From Geodermatophilus aquaeductus (lineage in GTDB: Bacteria; Actinomycetota; Actinomycetes; Mycobacteriales; Geodermatophilaceae): a stretch of DNA of 64,000 bases. The stretch lies in the NCBI RefSeq assembly GCF_900182545.1, contig NZ_FXTJ01000003.1, forward strand, positions 372,001 through 436,000. Reading direction: 5' to 3'. Below the pieces are notes generated by a model that saw only the letters and a program-made list of their open reading frames with translations, ran no database searches and was not told the origin of the DNA. The translations under genes and the position numbers were made by a program. Shown here one piece after another: positions 42,366 to 51,413 of this stretch (within the stretch, counting starts at the first letter, position 1; each line of letters starts with the position of its first letter).

Positions 42366-43105
42366 CAGCGCCCGTACCGGACCTGCAGCAGGCCGTCGTC
42401 GGTGTCGGTGAGGCGTCCGCCGGCCGCGGCCATCGCCTCCGCGGCACGCGCCAGCCGCTCGTAGGCGGCCGCGGCGTCCGGCAGCGTCGCGGCACGGTCG
42501 GCCGCGTGCCGGAAGGTGAGCCCCTCGAGGGTCCGGACGAGGACGCCGCCCATCACGGCGTGCACCCGCAGGGCGCTGCCGTCGGCGACGAGGTCGCGGC
42601 CGGGACCGATCCGGGCCGGCACGACACCCCAGCGCCGGAAGCCCAGTTCGCCGGCGGACACCTGGCGGCCCAGTTCGGCGAGCACGTCGGCGGGCAGGTC
42701 CGGGCCGGCCACCCGGACGAGGCCGCCCCGGTCCAGCGCCACCACCGGGGTGCCCGGGGCGGCGTCGAGGGACAGCACGTCGTCCCCCGGCGCGGGCGGC
42801 TCGTCGACCACCCGGACCCGCCAGCCCAGCGCGGGCGCCGTACCGGGCTCGGGCAGGGGCACCGGATCCGGACCGGTGCGGGCGCGCTGGCGCCGGGACG
42901 GCCGGGTCGCGACCAGGTGGCCGTCGCGCATCGGCTCGGCCAGCGTCCAGCCGGCGGCGTGCGCGGCACGGAGGTCGGCGGCCAGTGCGCGGACGCGGGC
43001 TGCGGCCTCGGCGAGCGTGGCGACGTCGTCGAGGTCCCAGCGGTGCTCGGTCTCGTGCCGGGAGCCCGGCCACGGTGACGGCGGGCGAGAGAGCTGTGCG
43101 GTCAT
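42365..43105 (-). CDS. Conserved hypothetical protein
   Basis: A 246-residue soluble protein I cannot assign. An N-terminal helix EAAARVRALAADLRAAHAAG is followed by beta segments (WTLAEPMRDGHLVATRP, GWRVRVVDEPPAPGDDVLSL) and a C-terminal helix. No signal peptide, membrane helix or catalytic motif. The layout is reminiscent of sensor or chaperone-like proteins without a known enzyme core. ATG 43105. Coupled to the hydrolase downstream, which suggests a joint role. Confidence 0.65.
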   Translation of the reverse strand: MTAQLSRPPSPWPGSRHETEHRWDLDDVATLAEAAARVRALAADLRAAHAAGWTLAEPMRDGHLVATRPSRRQRARTGPDPVPLPEPGTAPALGWRVRVVDEPPAPGDDVLSLDAAPGTPVVALDRGGLVRVAGPDLPADVLAELGRQVSAGELGFRRWGVVPARIGPGRDLVADGSALRVHAVMGGVLVRTLEGLTFRHAADRAATLPDAAAAYERLARAAEAMAAAGGRLTDTDDGLLQVRYGR

Positions 43106-43258
43106 GTCGGTCCTCGCGCGGGCGGGACGCCGCCGGGCGGGGATCCGGCAGGAGCTGCCGGGCCGGCGCCGGGCGGACGGTCCGTCCCGAGGGTCGGGGC
43201 CGGCGGGTGTCCCCGAGTGGGGGCCGGCGCCGACCTCGCGATCATGGCACGGGCCCGG

Positions 43259-43906
43259 TCAGTCCTCGAGCGCGTAGGTGGCCTCGACGACGGCGGACAC
43301 GGTCACGGCCTGCGGGTCGAGGTCGAGCGCCGGGCCACCGCCGACGGAGCCGCGGGCCATGGCCGCCATCGTCTCCGCGCCGCCCAGAACCACCGAGGAC
43401 AGCCCGGGGTCGGCGAGCTCCCGCAGCGGCCCGAGCGGGCGGCCGACGGCGTCGGCGAGGTCGGTGGCGGCCTCGCGGGCGGCGTCGACGGCCGCCCGGC
43501 GGACGGCGCGGCGGGCGGCGGCCGGGTCGTCGAGCTCCCAGGAGACCCCGCCGATCCCGGCGCCGGCCGCGGCCACCACCTCGGCGACCTCGGGGACGGC
43601 ACCGACGTCGACCTCCACGGTGCCGCCGACGGTCGCCTCCCACCCGGCCCGCTGGTTCGTCCCGGCACCCGGGTCCCACGACCACTGCTCGTGCACCGAC
43701 ACCCGGGACAGCACGACCCGGCGGACACCCTCGGCACCGTCGAGCGCCGACCGCAGGTGCGCGGTCACCCCCGAGGCCCGCGACAGCGCGGCGCTCCGGC
43801 TGTCCGGCGAGGCCTCGCGGACGTGCACCGCGAGCGTCGCGCGGTCGGGACCGTGGTCGGCGGTGGCCTCCCCGCGCACGCGGACGACGGCCGGCGGCTG
43901 GGTCAC
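43259..43906 (-). CDS. SIMPL/DUF541 domain protein
   Basis: A 215-residue protein of the SIMPL (DUF541) family: VVRVRGEATADHGPDRATLA at the start and GIGGVSWELDD, then RRAAVDAAREAATDLADAVG near the middle. Many family members are exported; this one lacks a signal peptide and seems cytoplasmic. GTG 43906 lies 8 bp after the stop of the preceding gene. Family members have been linked to oxidative stress and membrane protection; no precise role here. Confidence 0.8.
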   Translation of the reverse strand: MTQPPAVVRVRGEATADHGPDRATLAVHVREASPDSRSAALSRASGVTAHLRSALDGAEGVRRVVLSRVSVHEQWSWDPGAGTNQRAGWEATVGGTVEVDVGAVPEVAEVVAAAGAGIGGVSWELDDPAAARRAVRRAAVDAAREAATDLADAVGRPLGPLRELADPGLSSVVLGGAETMAAMARGSVGGGPALDLDPQAVTVSAVVEATYALED

Positions 43907-43914
43907 GCGCGCCG

Positions 43915-44418
43915 TCAGCCCGCCGCGGCCGCGGTGGCCGGCTCCGCCAGCGCCGACGCGAAGCAGTCGTGCAGCAGGTCCAGCCGCTCGAGGAGGCGGT
44001 CCACCCACGCCGCGGACGTGCTCAGTGGCACCGGTTCGAGCATCAGCGACCAGAACAGTCGGTCGACGTCGCCACCGGCCGCCCACCGCCGCTCCTCCGC
44101 CGACAGCGGGACGCCGACGACCGCCGTGAACCGCCGGGCCGCCGCGCGCCGCACCCGGCCCGCCGCAGGAGCGGGCGCGACGAGGCCGATCGCCCGGCCC
44201 AGCAGCGGCACCAGGCGCGGCCGGTCGGCATCGGACAGGACGTCGTTGGCGTGCCGCAGCACGGCGGCCAGCTCGGCGTCGACACAGGCCGGTGCGTCGG
44301 TGAACGCCTCGCCGGCCAGCAGCGCCGTGTACTCGAGGAAGCACGCCCCGCGGGCGGGCGTGCGGTGCCTGCCTCGGCTCAGGACCGGCAGGAAGTCCGG
44401 GCTCCGCGTCATGCTCAC
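43915..44418 (-). CDS. Hypothetical helical protein
   Basis: A 167-residue, mostly helical protein with two cysteines in the middle (GACFLEYTALL, APACVDAEL), and DRLFWSLMLEPVPLSTSAAW. No family recognised. GTG 44418 has GGAGG 5 nt upstream; ATG 44412 two codons later is the alternative. It is 8 bp upstream of the SIMPL gene and probably in an operon with it. Confidence 0.6.
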   Translation of the reverse strand: MSMTRSPDFLPVLSRGRHRTPARGACFLEYTALLAGEAFTDAPACVDAELAAVLRHANDVLSDADRPRLVPLLGRAIGLVAPAPAAGRVRRAAARRFTAVVGVPLSAEERRWAAGGDVDRLFWSLMLEPVPLSTSAAWVDRLLERLDLLHDCFASALAEPATAAAAG

Positions 44419-44475
44419 CGCCCCCTCCGGGCCGTCATCGGCCCTCGGCCCGCTGAGCGTAGGTCCGCGCCGCGC

Positions 44476-44799
44476 TCAGTGCAGGCCTGCGGCCACGGCG
44501 AGACCGCGCCGCAACCAGCGGGCGAGGCCGGCGTCGGCGGCGTACCCGGCCGGCTCGACGAGCACGAAGGCCCGCACCTGCCGGCCACCCAGCACCATCG
44601 GGCCCACGTGCGGCTCGGCCAGCAGCGCCGGGACGGCGTCGGCGCCGACCCGCACCGCCAGCGCGGTGGCGGTGACGCCGCAGACCATCCGCCCGCCCAC
44701 GCTGAACGACAGCCCGCCGCCGACCATCCGCTACTCCACCGCGTCGTGCGGCGCGAGCAGCCGGCGGACGCGCTCGGCGGTCGCGGCGTCGTGAGGCAC
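44476..44799 (-). pseudogene. TfoX N-terminal-domain protein interrupted by TAG
   Basis: Translating from GTG 44799 gives AATAERVRRLLAPHDAVE, then an in-frame TAG (44733-44731), then RMVGGGLSFSVGGRMVCGVT and a normal C-terminus AAGLH. The whole is a TfoX_N domain, where the interrupted residue normally lies just before the RMFGG-like motif. The reading is a nonsense mutation, or a read error. An 83-codon remnant could still be made from ATG 44727, but would lack the first helix of the domain. Confidence 0.7.
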
Positions 44800-44890
44800 T
44801 GGCGGACCCTAGCCGCGCCAGGACCCCTTGATGCCGGGTCTGACGCTGGTCAGGGTCGGCGGGACGTCCGATCGACCCGGGGAGCCGGCC

Positions 44891-45337
44891 ATGGCCAAGC
44901 ACCTGTCCGCCGAGATCGACATCGCCGCCCCGCCGGAGCGGGTGTGGGCCGACCTGACCGACCTGCGCGCCTATCCCGAGTGGAACCCGTTCATCGTCCG
45001 CGCCGAGGGCGACGTCGTCCGTGGCGCCCGGCTGTCCCTCCGGATGCAGCCGGTGGGCGGGAGGGCGCTGACCCTGCGCCCCCGGTTGCTCGCGGCCGAC
45101 CCACCCCGCGAACTGCGGTGGCTCGGCCGGCTGGTCCTGCCCGGCCTGATGGACGCCGAGCACGCCTTCCGCCTCGAGCCGTCGGGAGCAGGCACCCGGC
45201 TGGTGCAGGAGGAGACCTTCCGCGGTGTGCTCGTGCCCGTGGTGGCGCGCTCGCTGGACCGGGGCACGCTGCCGGCCTTCGAGGCGATGAACCGGGCCCT
45301 CAGGGAGCGTGTCGAACGGTCCCTCGCCCAGGGCTGA
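44891..45337 (+). CDS. SRPBCC (START-like) domain protein
   Basis: A 148-residue hydrophobic-ligand-binding fold: IDIAAPPERVWADLTDLRAY at the start, YPEWNPFIV, EHAFRLEPSGAGTRLVQEET and the long C-terminal helix FEAMNRALRERVERSL. Ligand unknown. ATG 44891; GGAG lies about 8 nt upstream. Convergent with ppk2. Confidence 0.85.
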   Translation: MAKHLSAEIDIAAPPERVWADLTDLRAYPEWNPFIVRAEGDVVRGARLSLRMQPVGGRALTLRPRLLAADPPRELRWLGRLVLPGLMDAEHAFRLEPSGAGTRLVQEETFRGVLVPVVARSLDRGTLPAFEAMNRALRERVERSLAQG

Positions 45338-45355
45338 CCGGACGGCGCCGAGCGG

Positions 45356-46192
45356 TCAGGGGACGACGTCGGGCACGAAGCGCTGGCTGTCCTTGGGCGG
45401 GCGCTCGTAGTCCTCGTCGACCGGCGGGCGCGGCGGCAGGTCGGGCGGCTCGGGCGTGAGGTCCTCGTAGGGGACCTGGTCGAGCAGGTGCGTCATGACG
45501 TTGATCCGCGCCCGCTTCTTGACGTCGGCCTCGACCACCCACCACGGCGCCTCGGGGATGTCGGTGGCGGCGAACATCGCGTCCTTGGCCTTGGAGAAGT
45601 CGACCCAGCGGTTGCGCGCCTCGAGGTCCATCGGGCTGAGCTTCCAGCGCTTGGTCGGGTCCGACAGCCGCGACTGGAACCGCTTCTCCTGCTCGGTGTC
45701 GCTCACCGAGAACCAGTACTTGAGGACGGTGATCCCGCTGCGGACGAGCATCCGCTCGAACTCCGGACAGGAGCGGAGGAACTCCTCGTACTCCTCGTCG
45801 GTGCAGAACCCCATGACCCGCTCGACGCCGGCGCGGTTGTACCAGGAGCGGTCGAACAGGACCATCTCGCCGCGGGTGGGCAGGTGGTCGACGTAGCGCT
45901 GGAAGTACCACTGCCCCCGCTCGCGCTCGGTCGGCGCCGGCAGGGCCACCACCCGCGCGGCGCGCGGGTTGAGTGTCTCGGTGATCCGCTGGATCGCTCC
46001 GCCCTTGCCGGCGGCGTCACGACCCTCGAACACGACGACGACGCGCAGCCCCCGCGCGCGGATGAACTCCTGCTGCTTGACCAGCTCCACCTGCAGCCGG
46101 GCGACCTCCTTCTCGTACCAGGCCTTGTCGACCTTGGCGGTGGAGGAGGGCGCCTCCTCGACGGAGGGCACGGCCCGCTTCTTGGACGCCAT
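45356..46192 (-). CDS. ppk2: Polyphosphate kinase 2
   Basis: Moves phosphate between polyphosphate and nucleoside mono/diphosphates. The 278-residue single-domain enzyme has Walker A GRDAAGKGG at residues 57-65, lid residues RGQWYFQRY, Walker B FDRSWYNRAGVERVMGF at 113-129, then KYWFSVSDTEQEKRF. Size and sequence fit the class that makes GTP/ATP from the diphosphates, but class cannot be settled by eye. ATG 46192. The short gap to the divergent GNAT gene must hold both promoters. Confidence 0.93.
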   Translation of the reverse strand: MASKKRAVPSVEEAPSSTAKVDKAWYEKEVARLQVELVKQQEFIRARGLRVVVVFEGRDAAGKGGAIQRITETLNPRAARVVALPAPTERERGQWYFQRYVDHLPTRGEMVLFDRSWYNRAGVERVMGFCTDEEYEEFLRSCPEFERMLVRSGITVLKYWFSVSDTEQEKRFQSRLSDPTKRWKLSPMDLEARNRWVDFSKAKDAMFAATDIPEAPWWVVEADVKKRARINVMTHLLDQVPYEDLTPEPPDLPPRPPVDEDYERPPKDSQRFVPDVVP

Positions 46193-46249
46193 GCCGCAGC
46201 ATCGACCCCGCACGCGGCCGGGGGCAAGGGTGACGGACAGGATGGGCAC

Positions 46250-46777
46250 GTGCTGACCGCCCGCGACGGGGACGTCCGGATCCGCCCGGTCGGCCGCGGC
46301 GACGCCGACCTGTACCTGGCCCTGCGCGGCGACGCCGCGACGATGCGCGACCTCGGCGGCCCGCAGCCGCCCGACCGGATCCGCGCCGGGCACGCCCGCG
46401 AGGTGGCCGAGACCGCGGCGGGGCGGGCGGACATCGTGGTCGCGGAGGTCGCGACGGCGGACGGCTGGGTCGCCGCGGGCAACGTCTCGCTCGTCGCCCA
46501 CCCGCCCGCGGGCGCGGAGGTCGGCTGGCTGGTCCTGCCCGAGCACCGCGGCCGCGGCGTGGCGCGGAGCGCCGTCCGGCTGCTGCTCGGCCTGCCGGGG
46601 ACCGCGGAGCGGTGGGGCGTGGTCGAGGCGCAGCCGTCGGTGGGCAACACCGCCTCGAACCGGCTGTGCGCCGCGCTCGGCTCCACCGACCGCGGCGAGG
46701 TCGACGTCGAGTTCGCCGGGCAGCGGTTCCGCTGCCGCCGGTGGGAGCTGGACCTGCGGGCTCAGGTGCCGCAGTAG
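46250..46777 (+). CDS. GNAT family N-acetyltransferase
   Basis: A 175-residue acetyltransferase of the RimJ/RimL-like group. [18 protein letters not shown] starts the fold, and the acetyl-CoA loop is in [33 protein letters not shown] is the usual C-terminal helix region. GTG 46250. Its end overlaps the convergent selO gene by 16 bp. Acceptor unknown. Confidence 0.85.
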   Translation: MLTARDGDVRIRPVGRGDADLYLALRGDAATMRDLGGPQPPDRIRAGHAREVAETAAGRADIVVAEVATADGWVAAGNVSLVAHPPAGAEVGWLVLPEHRGRGVARSAVRLLLGLPGTAERWGVVEAQPSVGNTASNRLCAALGSTDRGEVDVEFAGQRFRCRRWELDLRAQVPQ

Positions 46778-48219
46778 GTGACGAACGGGCCCTCCGGACC
46801 CGGCGCGGCGTAGCGCTCGAGGCCGGGCCGCACGTCGAACGGGCGGCGGACCACCTCGACCAGCCGCTCGAACGGCGCGAGGTCCCCGGCCGTGGCGGCG
46901 GTCAGCGCCTCCTCGACCAGGGCGTTGCGCGGCACGTACACCGGGTTCACCCGGTCCATCGCGTCGGCGTCGGGGGCCAGTGCCCGCCACCGCTCCAGCC
47001 AGGCGTCGGCGGCGGCGAGGTCGAGGACCAGCTCCCGCGCCGGCCCGGCGTCGCCGCGGGCGGCACGCGACAGCGCCCGCACGAACGAGGTGAGGTCGAC
47101 CCGGTTGTCCTGCAGCAGGGCGAGCAGGTCGTCGACCAGGCCGCGCGCGACGTCGTCGTCGAGGCCGTCGGGCAGCCCCAGCTTGGCCCGCCAGCCGGCC
47201 AGCAGCGCGGCGTCGAAGAAGGGGCGGAACCGGCCGAGGGCCTCCACGGCGAGGGCGACCGCCGACTCCTGGTCGGAGGCGAGCAGCGGCAGCAGCGCCT
47301 CGGCCAGCCGGGCCAGGTTCCACTCCGCGGCCAGCGGCTGGTTGCCGTAGCGGTAGCGCCCGCCCTCGTCGACCGAGCTGAACCAGGTGTCGGGGGCGTA
47401 GGCCTCCATGAACGCGCACGGCCCGTAGTCGATGGTCTCGCCCGACAGCGTCATGTTGTCGGTGTTCATCACGCCGTGCACGAAGCCGACGAGCATCCAC
47501 CGCGCCACCAGGTCGGCCTGCGCGGCGACGACCTCCTCGTACAGCGCGAGGTACGGCTGCTCGGCGTCGGCGGCGGCCGGGTGGTGCCGGGCGATGGCCT
47601 CGTCGGCCAGGCGGCGCAGCAGGTCGTCGTCGCCGGTGGCGCGGGCGAACTGGACGCTGCCCACCCGCAGGTGGCTGCTCGCCACCCGGGCGAGCACCGC
47701 GCCGGGCAGCAGGGCCTCCCGGCGGACCGGCCGGCCGGTGGCGACGACGGCCAGTGAGCGGGTGGTGGGGATGCCGAGGGCGTGCATCGCCTCGCTGACG
47801 ACGTACTCCCGCAGCATCGGCCCGACGGCGGCGTACCCGTCGGCGCCGCGGGAGAAGGGCGTGCGGCCCGACCCCTTGAGGTGCAGGTCGTACGGCCGGC
47901 CGTCGACGCCGGTCAGCTCACCGAGCAGCAGCGCGCGGCCGTCGCCCAGGCGCGGGTTGTAGTAGCCGAACTGGTGGCCGGCGTAGGCCTGCGCCACCGG
48001 CCGGGCGCCCTCGGGGACGGCGGTGCCGGTGAGCAGCGCGACGCCCTCGGGGGTGCGCAGCGCGTCGGCGTCGAGGCCCAGGTCGGCCGCGAGGGGCTCG
48101 TTGAGCGCGAGCAGCCGCGGGTCCGGCGTCTCCGCGGCCTGCCACGGCAGCGCCATCTCCGGCAGCGCGGTGGCGAAGCGGTCGCCGAGGGCGACGGTCA
48201 GGGCGGGAGCGACGCTCAT
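46762..48219 (-). CDS. selO: SelO-family protein AMPylase (pseudokinase)
   Basis: A 485-residue SelO/YdiU protein, a kinase-like fold that transfers AMP to Ser/Thr/Tyr of targets and protects against oxidative stress. Blocks: [40 protein letters not shown] (nucleotide-binding Lys), [40 protein letters not shown] (catalytic His-Asn-Asp region) and [15 protein letters not shown] 48219; GGGAGG abuts the start without spacer, which is unusual. The C-terminal TYCGT has an ordinary Cys, not selenocysteine. Confidence 0.95.
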   Translation of the reverse strand: MSVAPALTVALGDRFATALPEMALPWQAAETPDPRLLALNEPLAADLGLDADALRTPEGVALLTGTAVPEGARPVAQAYAGHQFGYYNPRLGDGRALLLGELTGVDGRPYDLHLKGSGRTPFSRGADGYAAVGPMLREYVVSEAMHALGIPTTRSLAVVATGRPVRREALLPGAVLARVASSHLRVGSVQFARATGDDDLLRRLADEAIARHHPAAADAEQPYLALYEEVVAAQADLVARWMLVGFVHGVMNTDNMTLSGETIDYGPCAFMEAYAPDTWFSSVDEGGRYRYGNQPLAAEWNLARLAEALLPLLASDQESAVALAVEALGRFRPFFDAALLAGWRAKLGLPDGLDDDVARGLVDDLLALLQDNRVDLTSFVRALSRAARGDAGPARELVLDLAAADAWLERWRALAPDADAMDRVNPVYVPRNALVEEALTAATAGDLAPFERLVEVVRRPFDVRPGLERYAAPGPEGPFVTYCGT

Positions 48220-48242
48220 CCTCCCGAATGTACGAGCGCGGC

Positions 48243-48620
48243 TCAGCCGCGCAGCGCGGGCGGCAGGTGCTCCCCCACCCGGGCGGCCAGGGCGCGCAGC
48301 CGGGCGGCCGCGGACGGCCGCGGTGCCGGCAGCCGGGACTCGACGGCGGCCAGCCGTGTCTCCAGGTCGGTGACCGTGGCCGGGCCCGCGGCCGGCGGCG
48401 GGGTGGTGGCGAGCTGGGCGAGGCCGTCGGTCAGCCCGGACACCAGGCCGGCCGCCTCGTCCGGACGCAGCTTGACGGTCCCGACGCACAGGTCGTCGCG
48501 CCAGATGCTCAGGTTGAGCAGGCCCTGCGCCGGGTGCGCGGAGACGCGGACCGCGCGGGTGCGGTCACGCGCGTCCCACACCCATCGAGCCCGCGCCGGC
48601 AGTGCGGTGACCGTCATCAC
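48243..48620 (-). CDS. Hypothetical protein with C-terminal helix
   Basis: A 125-residue protein: a beta-rich first half ([40 protein letters not shown]) and a helical, Ala-rich second half ([17 protein letters not shown]). The first half resembles small actinobacterial proteins of unknown role. GTG 48620 or ATG 48617 may start it; no clear ribosome site. 23 bp upstream of selO on the same strand. Confidence 0.55.
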   Translation of the reverse strand: MMTVTALPARARWVWDARDRTRAVRVSAHPAQGLLNLSIWRDDLCVGTVKLRPDEAAGLVSGLTDGLAQLATTPPPAAGPATVTDLETRLAAVESRLPAPRPSAAARLRALAARVGEHLPPALRG

Positions 48621-48670
48621 CCCATGATCGGCCCCGCTCGGCCCGACGGCCAGGAGGACCGGCCGCGGAG

Positions 48671-50584
48671 TCAGCGCAGGCGGGTGCGCCAGTCACCGCG
48701 GAGGCGGTAGCCGCTGCCGCGGATGGCCTCGATCGCCGACGCCCCCGGCCCCAGCTTCGCACGCAGCGTGCGGACCACCGCGTCGACGACGTTGCTGCCG
48801 CGGGCGGCATCCGCCGTGCCCCACACCCGGTCCAGCAGCTCCGGCCGGGTGACCGCGTGCCCCTCGTGCTCGCGCAGCTGCCGGAACAGCCCGTACTCCA
48901 GCGGGGTCAGGGCCACCGGCGCCCCGCCGACGACGAGCTCGTGCGTCCCGTCGTCCAGCGCCGGCTCGTCGGCGACGCCGAGCTCCGCGGCCAGCAGGTC
49001 GGCCAGCCAGCCGTCGACCGAGCCGGGGCCGAAGTCGAGCAGCACGGTCGACCACTCCTCGCCGTCGAGGACCACCGTCGCCGAGGGCACCGGCCGGAAC
49101 CCGAGCTCGCGGACCACCGGCCAGTACGACGGCACGTCCCGGACGACGACGAACATCCGGCGCAGCGCCGGCCGCAGCGCCATGTAGGTCCGCTTGGTGT
49201 CCAGCCAGCACGCCGCCTGGGGAGGGCCGGGCGCCTCGCCGCGGTCGCGGTCGAGCCACCGCCGCAGGCCGAGGGCCACCTCGCCGCGGGCGAGCGGGTG
49301 GCACTGCAGCTGGCGGGACCAGGCCGCCACCACCGGGTCGTCGACCGGCGCGTGGCGGATCTGCGCGTCGCCGAGCAGCAGGAAGGCGCCGGCCGGCGTC
49401 CCGTCCCGGTCCCGGGACACGGAGAAGGACGACGGCGCCGCGGTCCACCACCGCGCCAGCAGCCGCGCCGCCGCCGGCCCCTCGTGCCGCCGGGCCATCG
49501 CGCCGATCGCCGGCCCGTCCCCGGACGTCGCGGGCTCGACGGCGAGCTGCTGGACGTCGGAGGGGAAGAAGGCGTCGCGCACCACCGGGTTGTCGAGCAG
49601 GTACAGCGTGTCGGCGGTGTAGGTCCACAGCTCCGCGGGCGCGGCGGCGCGCGTCTCGTCGCGCAGCTGCCGCCACGCCGCGCGGCGGAGGTCGCGGTAG
49701 CGCACCGGGTGGGTGCTCCGCAGGTGTCCGGCCACTGCGTCGCGCACCGCCTCGTGCACGAGCGTCCCGTCCCGGCCGGCGACCACGAAGGGCAGCGCGA
49801 GCAGCCGGTCCAGCGCGGCCGCGCCGTCGCCGCCGAGCATGGCGTCCATCAGCGACTCGGTGGTGCGCCGCACCACGGACGCGGCGTCGAGCGCCCGCCG
49901 GGTCAGCGGGTCGTCGACGTCCTCGCGGTACAGCCGCGCCAGCTCCTCGACCACGCGGGACATCGCCGCGTCCTCCAGGCCCAGCTGGGGGTTCTCCGCG
50001 ACCCCCGCCGAGGCCAGCACCAGGGCGAGCGGGTGTCCGCGGGCGATGCGGTTGAGCCGGGCGGCCTCGTCCGCGGGCACGCCGCGCCCGGCCAGCAGGG
50101 CGCGGGCGTCGACGTCGGCCAGGGGGCCCAGCAGGACGCTCGAGAAGCCCGGGACGGCCAGCCACCCCGGCACCGGGCGGCCGCGGCCGGCCATCACCAG
50201 CGCGGTCCCGGCTGGCAGGGCGGGCACCAGCGTGCGGCGCAGCCAGCTGTCGAGGAGGAGGAAGTGCTCGTACTGGTCGAGCAGCAGCACGGCCGGCGCG
50301 GCGGACTCCAGGGCGCCGACGAACCCGCCGAGGTCGGTGGCCCCGCCGGCGGCCGCGAGGAAGCCGCGCTCGGTCGGCTCGACGGTGCGGCAGTCGAGGG
50401 CGAGGACGGTCGCCCCCTCGTCGTCGGCGCGGCGCCGGACGGCGTCCAGGAGCGCGGACTTGCCGATGCCCGGCAGGCCGTGCACGGAGGTGACCCCGCC
50501 CGCGTGGACGGAGGCCATGAGCGTCTCGACGTCGGACCCGCGTCCCAGCAGTGCGGCAGACCGGGACCGGGTGGCCGTTCCCAT
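48671..50584 (-). CDS. ATPase with C-terminal OmpR/PhoB-type winged helix
   Basis: A 637-residue regulator. An AAA/NB-ARC-type ATPase fills about residues 10-270: Walker A GLPGIGKS at 36-43, Walker B AVLLLDQYEHFLL at 98-110. After a helical region (about 300-350) comes a roughly 190-residue part that resembles a GNAT acetyltransferase fold (YWPVVRELGFRPVPSATVVL). The end (about 545-637) is a PhoB-like winged helix: LTPLEYGLFRQLREHEGHAV, ELLDRVWG, GSNVVDAVVRTLRAKLG, IRGSGYRLRG. There is no receiver domain, so control is by ATP or ligand rather than by phosphorylation. ATG 50584. Same strand as the MBL/hydrolase pair upstream. Confidence 0.85.
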   Translation of the reverse strand: MGTATRSRSAALLGRGSDVETLMASVHAGGVTSVHGLPGIGKSALLDAVRRRADDEGATVLALDCRTVEPTERGFLAAAGGATDLGGFVGALESAAPAVLLLDQYEHFLLLDSWLRRTLVPALPAGTALVMAGRGRPVPGWLAVPGFSSVLLGPLADVDARALLAGRGVPADEAARLNRIARGHPLALVLASAGVAENPQLGLEDAAMSRVVEELARLYREDVDDPLTRRALDAASVVRRTTESLMDAMLGGDGAAALDRLLALPFVVAGRDGTLVHEAVRDAVAGHLRSTHPVRYRDLRRAAWRQLRDETRAAAPAELWTYTADTLYLLDNPVVRDAFFPSDVQQLAVEPATSGDGPAIGAMARRHEGPAAARLLARWWTAAPSSFSVSRDRDGTPAGAFLLLGDAQIRHAPVDDPVVAAWSRQLQCHPLARGEVALGLRRWLDRDRGEAPGPPQAACWLDTKRTYMALRPALRRMFVVVRDVPSYWPVVRELGFRPVPSATVVLDGEEWSTVLLDFGPGSVDGWLADLLAAELGVADEPALDDGTHELVVGGAPVALTPLEYGLFRQLREHEGHAVTRPELLDRVWGTADAARGSNVVDAVVRTLRAKLGPGASAIEAIRGSGYRLRGDWRTRLR

Positions 50585-50636
50585 CGTCCGAGGATGACCG
50601 CCGGGACAGCGGCCGGACAGGTGCGGAGGTCCCCCG

Positions 50637-51413
50637 TCAGACGTCGGTGGCGACGCCGGGGCCGAGCCAGCGGACGCGCCGGCGGACCTCCTCCGGGGCC
50701 CTCGCCAGGTCGCGCTCGGCGCCCTCGCGCCCCTGACGGAAGTGGCTCCAGCCCTCGTGGTGCACCGGGACGACGACCCGTGGCGCGGTCAGCCGGACCA
50801 CGGCCGCGGCCTGCCGGCCGGTCATCGAGTACCGCACCGGCCCGCTGACCGGGAAGCGGACGCCGCCGAGGTGCAGCACGGCGACGTCCACCCGCAGCCG
50901 CTCGGCGACCCGCCGCAACCCCCGGAAGGCGACCGTGTCGCCGGAGATCCACAGGACGCCGTCGGTCCGGCCGGGCTCGCGCACCGCGAACCCGACGACG
51001 TCGCCGACGACGGCGCGGCTCAGCGGCGGCCCGTGCCGCGCCGGGGTGGCGACCACCTCCAGCGGCGGGCGGCCCGGCCCGTCGAGCACCGTCGTCTGCC
51101 AGGGCCGCAGCCCGCGCGCGCCGCCGCCGAGCCGGCGGGCGCCGGAGGCGGTGGTCACGACCACCGGCACCTGCGCCAGCAGCGCCCGGCCGGCGTCGTC
51201 GAGGTTGTCGGCGTGGTGGTCGTGGGTGAGCAGCACGGCGTCGACCGGCAGGACGTCGGCCGGGGACAGGGCGGGGCCGCCCGTCTTCGTCGACCCGGTT
51301 CCCCACCCGAAGGCGTAGTGCCGCCCCGGCGGGTCGAAGGTCGGGTCGGTGAGCAGCCGGTACCCGGCGATCTCGACCAGCAGCGTCGGCCCGCCGACGT
51401 GCGTGAGCCTCAC
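50637..51413 (-). CDS. MBL-fold metallo-hydrolase, UlaG-like
   Basis: A 258-residue metallo-beta-lactamase-fold protein. Metal motif LLTHDHHADNLDD, further His in TPARHGPP, Asp in WISGDTVAF, and final His in VVPVHHEGWSHF. The pattern fits the UlaG/L-ascorbate-lactonase-like group. Substrate unknown. GTG 51413 overlaps the hydrolase stop as GTGA. Confidence 0.87.
   Translation of the reverse strand: MRLTHVGGPTLLVEIAGYRLLTDPTFDPPGRHYAFGWGTGSTKTGGPALSPADVLPVDAVLLTHDHHADNLDDAGRALLAQVPVVVTTASGARRLGGGARGLRPWQTTVLDGPGRPPLEVVATPARHGPPLSRAVVGDVVGFAVREPGRTDGVLWISGDTVAFRGLRRVAERLRVDVAVLHLGGVRFPVSGPVRYSMTGRQAAAVVRLTAPRVVVPVHHEGWSHFRQGREGAERDLARAPEEVRRRVRWLGPGVATDV

Noticed and set aside
44731-44733. TAG in the TfoX-like gene as programmed recoding (pyrrolysine or readthrough)
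   Set aside because: No pyl genes are expected in this lineage, TAG is used as a normal stop in several genes here, and no stimulating RNA structure is evident. Mutation or error is simpler.
46762-46780. Selenocysteine in SelO
   Set aside because: The C-terminal residue near the end is encoded by a Cys codon, and there is no in-frame TGA before the true stop.
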